Positions 55,537 to 56,767 of a stretch of DNA of 56,767 nucleotides are shown here, one piece after another. A model generated the notes under the pieces. It was not told the origin of the DNA. It made no database searches and saw only the letters and a program-made list of their open reading frames with translations. A program made the position numbers and the translations under genes. Source of the DNA: Bradyrhizobium sp. (lineage in GTDB: Bacteria > Pseudomonadota > Alphaproteobacteria > Rhizobiales > Xanthobacteraceae); the NCBI GenBank assembly GCA_028290305.1, contig JAQGKC010000344.1:1-56767 (forward strand), in the 5' to 3' direction. How positions within the stretch are numbered: the stretch's first letter is position 1; each line of letters opens with the position of its first letter.

Positions 55537-56742
55537 TCAGCGTTTCCGTTCAGGGCCGCAGACCACGCCCTTTGCGACCAAAGCGTCGATCTCGCCTCTG
55601 GAATATCCGAACTCCGTCAGCACCTCGGTCGCGTGCTGGCTGAATTTTGGCGGCACGCGCCGCAGGCCTGGTTTGCTGCGCTCGAGGCGGACCGGAGAGG
55701 CGACCCCCTTGTACCAGTCCTTTTCGATGACGTCGCTGCGGTGGACAGTGTGAGCGCTGGTCAGCGCCTGGTCGATCGACTGCACCGGTCCGGCGGGAAG
55801 TCCTGCGGCGAGCAGGCGATCGCACAGCGGCCCGGCGTCGTGCTGGCTGAATACGGCGGCGAGTTCGGCGCGCAGCGCATCGCGGTTGGCAATGCGGTCT
55901 TTGTTGCGCGCAAAGCGCGGATCGGTTCCGAGTTCGGGCTTGCCGATCTCCTTGGCTAATTTGCGGAAGGTGCCGTCATTGCCGACGCCGATGAAGATGT
56001 CGTCGGTGCGGGTCGGAAAAATCGCATAAGGCACGAGGTTCGGATGCTCGTTGCCGGTGAGCTGCGGCGGCTTGCCGTGCATGAAATAATTCGCGGCGTG
56101 CGGATGCATGACGGCGAGGCCGGTTTCGTACAGCGTGGTCTCGAGGAATTGCCCGAGCCCGGATTTATGCCGCTCCGACAGCGCCATCAGGATGCCGATC
56201 GCGGCATATAGCCCCGTCGTGATATCCACCACGGGAACGCCGATCCGCATTGGCCCGCTTTGCGGCGAGCCGGTGGCCTTGATCATTCCGGTCATGGCCT
56301 GGATGATGGCGTCATAGCCGGGGTTGCCGCCGCGCGGACCGTCAGCGCCGAAGCCGGAAATCCGGCAGTGAACCAGTTTCGGAAATTTCGCGCGCAGCAC
56401 GTCGTTGCCGATGCCCCATTTGTCGAGCGTGCCCGGCTTGAAATTCTCGATCAGGACGTCGGCGCCCTCCAGCATCTTCATCAGCACGGCGCGGCCGCCC
56501 TCCGAGGCGAGGTCCAGTCCGATCGAGCGCTTGTTGCGGTTGATGCCGACGAAATAGGCCGCGTCGTCGTCGTGGAACGGCGGTCCCCAGTCGCGTACCT
56601 CGTCGCCGGCCGGCGGCTCGACCTTGATCACGTCGGCGCCGTGATCGGCGAGGATCTGCGTGCAATAGGGTCCGCCGAGCACCCGCGTGAGGTCGATCAC
56701 GCGTAATCCAGCCATCGCGCCGGAGGTGGTTTCAGGGGGCAT
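55537..56742 (-). CDS. Family III CoA-transferase (CaiB/BaiF type)
   Basis: 401-residue CoA-transferase. The opening LRVIDLTRVLGGPYCTQILAD, the CoA-contact block GADVIKVEPPAGDEVRDWGP, VLIENFKPGTLDKWG, and the presumed catalytic Asp173 in GVPVVDITTGLYA are all present. Related enzymes act on oxalate, formate, crotonobetaine or citramalate. It shares only moderate similarity of motifs with the CoA-transferase at 17.5 kb, which uses a different active-site neighbourhood (NDIMGG). Start ATG 56742. No partner gene is visible before the window ends. Confidence 0.88.
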   Translation of the reverse strand: MPPETTSGAMAGLRVIDLTRVLGGPYCTQILADHGADVIKVEPPAGDEVRDWGPPFHDDDAAYFVGINRNKRSIGLDLASEGGRAVLMKMLEGADVLIENFKPGTLDKWGIGNDVLRAKFPKLVHCRISGFGADGPRGGNPGYDAIIQAMTGMIKATGSPQSGPMRIGVPVVDITTGLYAAIGILMALSERHKSGLGQFLETTLYETGLAVMHPHAANYFMHGKPPQLTGNEHPNLVPYAIFPTRTDDIFIGVGNDGTFRKLAKEIGKPELGTDPRFARNKDRIANRDALRAELAAVFSQHDAGPLCDRLLAAGLPAGPVQSIDQALTSAHTVHRSDVIEKDWYKGVASPVRLERSKPGLRRVPPKFSQHATEVLTEFGYSRGEIDALVAKGVVCGPERKR

Positions 56743-56767
56743 GGAGGGCTTCTTGCAAAAGTTGAAG

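Overview
The window looks like core chromosome of a Bradyrhizobium-type alphaproteobacterium (Nitrobacteraceae). This rests on high GC, dense mixed-strand gene packing, dnaK-dnaJ followed by a pmtA-type phospholipid methyltransferase, an lptC-lptA-lptB-rpoN-hpf-ptsN block, an hsp20-DUF1150 pair with a ROSE-like RNA thermometer, an NrnC-type exonuclease and several families of short palindromic intergenic repeats. No insertion sequence, prophage, integrase, CRISPR array or rRNA was seen. One tRNA (Leu, CAG) is present.

Layout. 1-7.7 kb (+): dnaK, dnaJ, pmtA, an FMN reductase, pyrF, a DUF1330 gene, dapB, gpmA and a GNAT gene. 7.7-10 kb: an Ada-like repair gene and a DUF2244 gene (-) facing nth (+). 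10-14.2 kb (+): an emrA/emrB-like efflux pair and an orphan ABC binding protein. 14.2-19.6 kb: a CysZ/EI24-like membrane protein, a GNAT enzyme, an MFS carrier (-) and, divergent from it, a CoA-transferase/HMG-CoA-lyase-like pair. 19.6-25.4 kb: a small secreted protein, a CusF remnant, a YiiX-type protein, a Tat-exported amine oxidase coupled to a DUF71 ATPase, an MBL hydrolase and a TauE transporter. 25.4-30.8 kb (-): the translation block infC, rpmI, rplT, pheS, pheT. 31-37 kb: metabolic and housekeeping genes (hydrolase, SnoaL-like, thioesterase, queG, GST, uppP, NDUFA9-like). 37.2-40.9 kb: tRNA-Leu, an MFS pump, a ParD antitoxin with a frameshifted ParE toxin, and a TetR regulator divergent from a SnoaL-like exported protein. 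41-47.7 kb (+): nrnC, then lptC-lptA-lptB-rpoN-hpf-ptsN. 47.8-49.8 kb: a LysR regulator divergent from an AEC transporter. 50-50.9 kb (-): hsp20-DUF1150. 51-56.7 kb (-): the ugp glycerol-3-phosphate transporter (ugpC, ugpE, ugpA, ugpB) and a second family III CoA-transferase.

How genes connect. Heat-shock functions appear twice (dnaKJ, and hsp20 with a sigma-32-like promoter and a hairpin covering its ribosome binding site). LPS transport genes share a strand and close spacing with sigma-54 and nitrogen-PTS genes, and a near-consensus -24/-12 element precedes ptsN, suggesting a loop in which RpoN drives ptsN. ugpB is preceded by a Pho-box-like direct repeat, which fits phosphate-starvation control. 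The most notable regulatory signals are the ROSE-like thermometer, the AUU start of infC, the sigma-54 site and the Pho box. I found no clear evidence of a wholly new multi-gene system. The least explained modules are the amine oxidase-DUF71 pair, the CoA-transferase-lyase-MFS cluster and the proline/alanine-rich additions on all three Lpt proteins. All calls come from reading the sequence; no database search was run.
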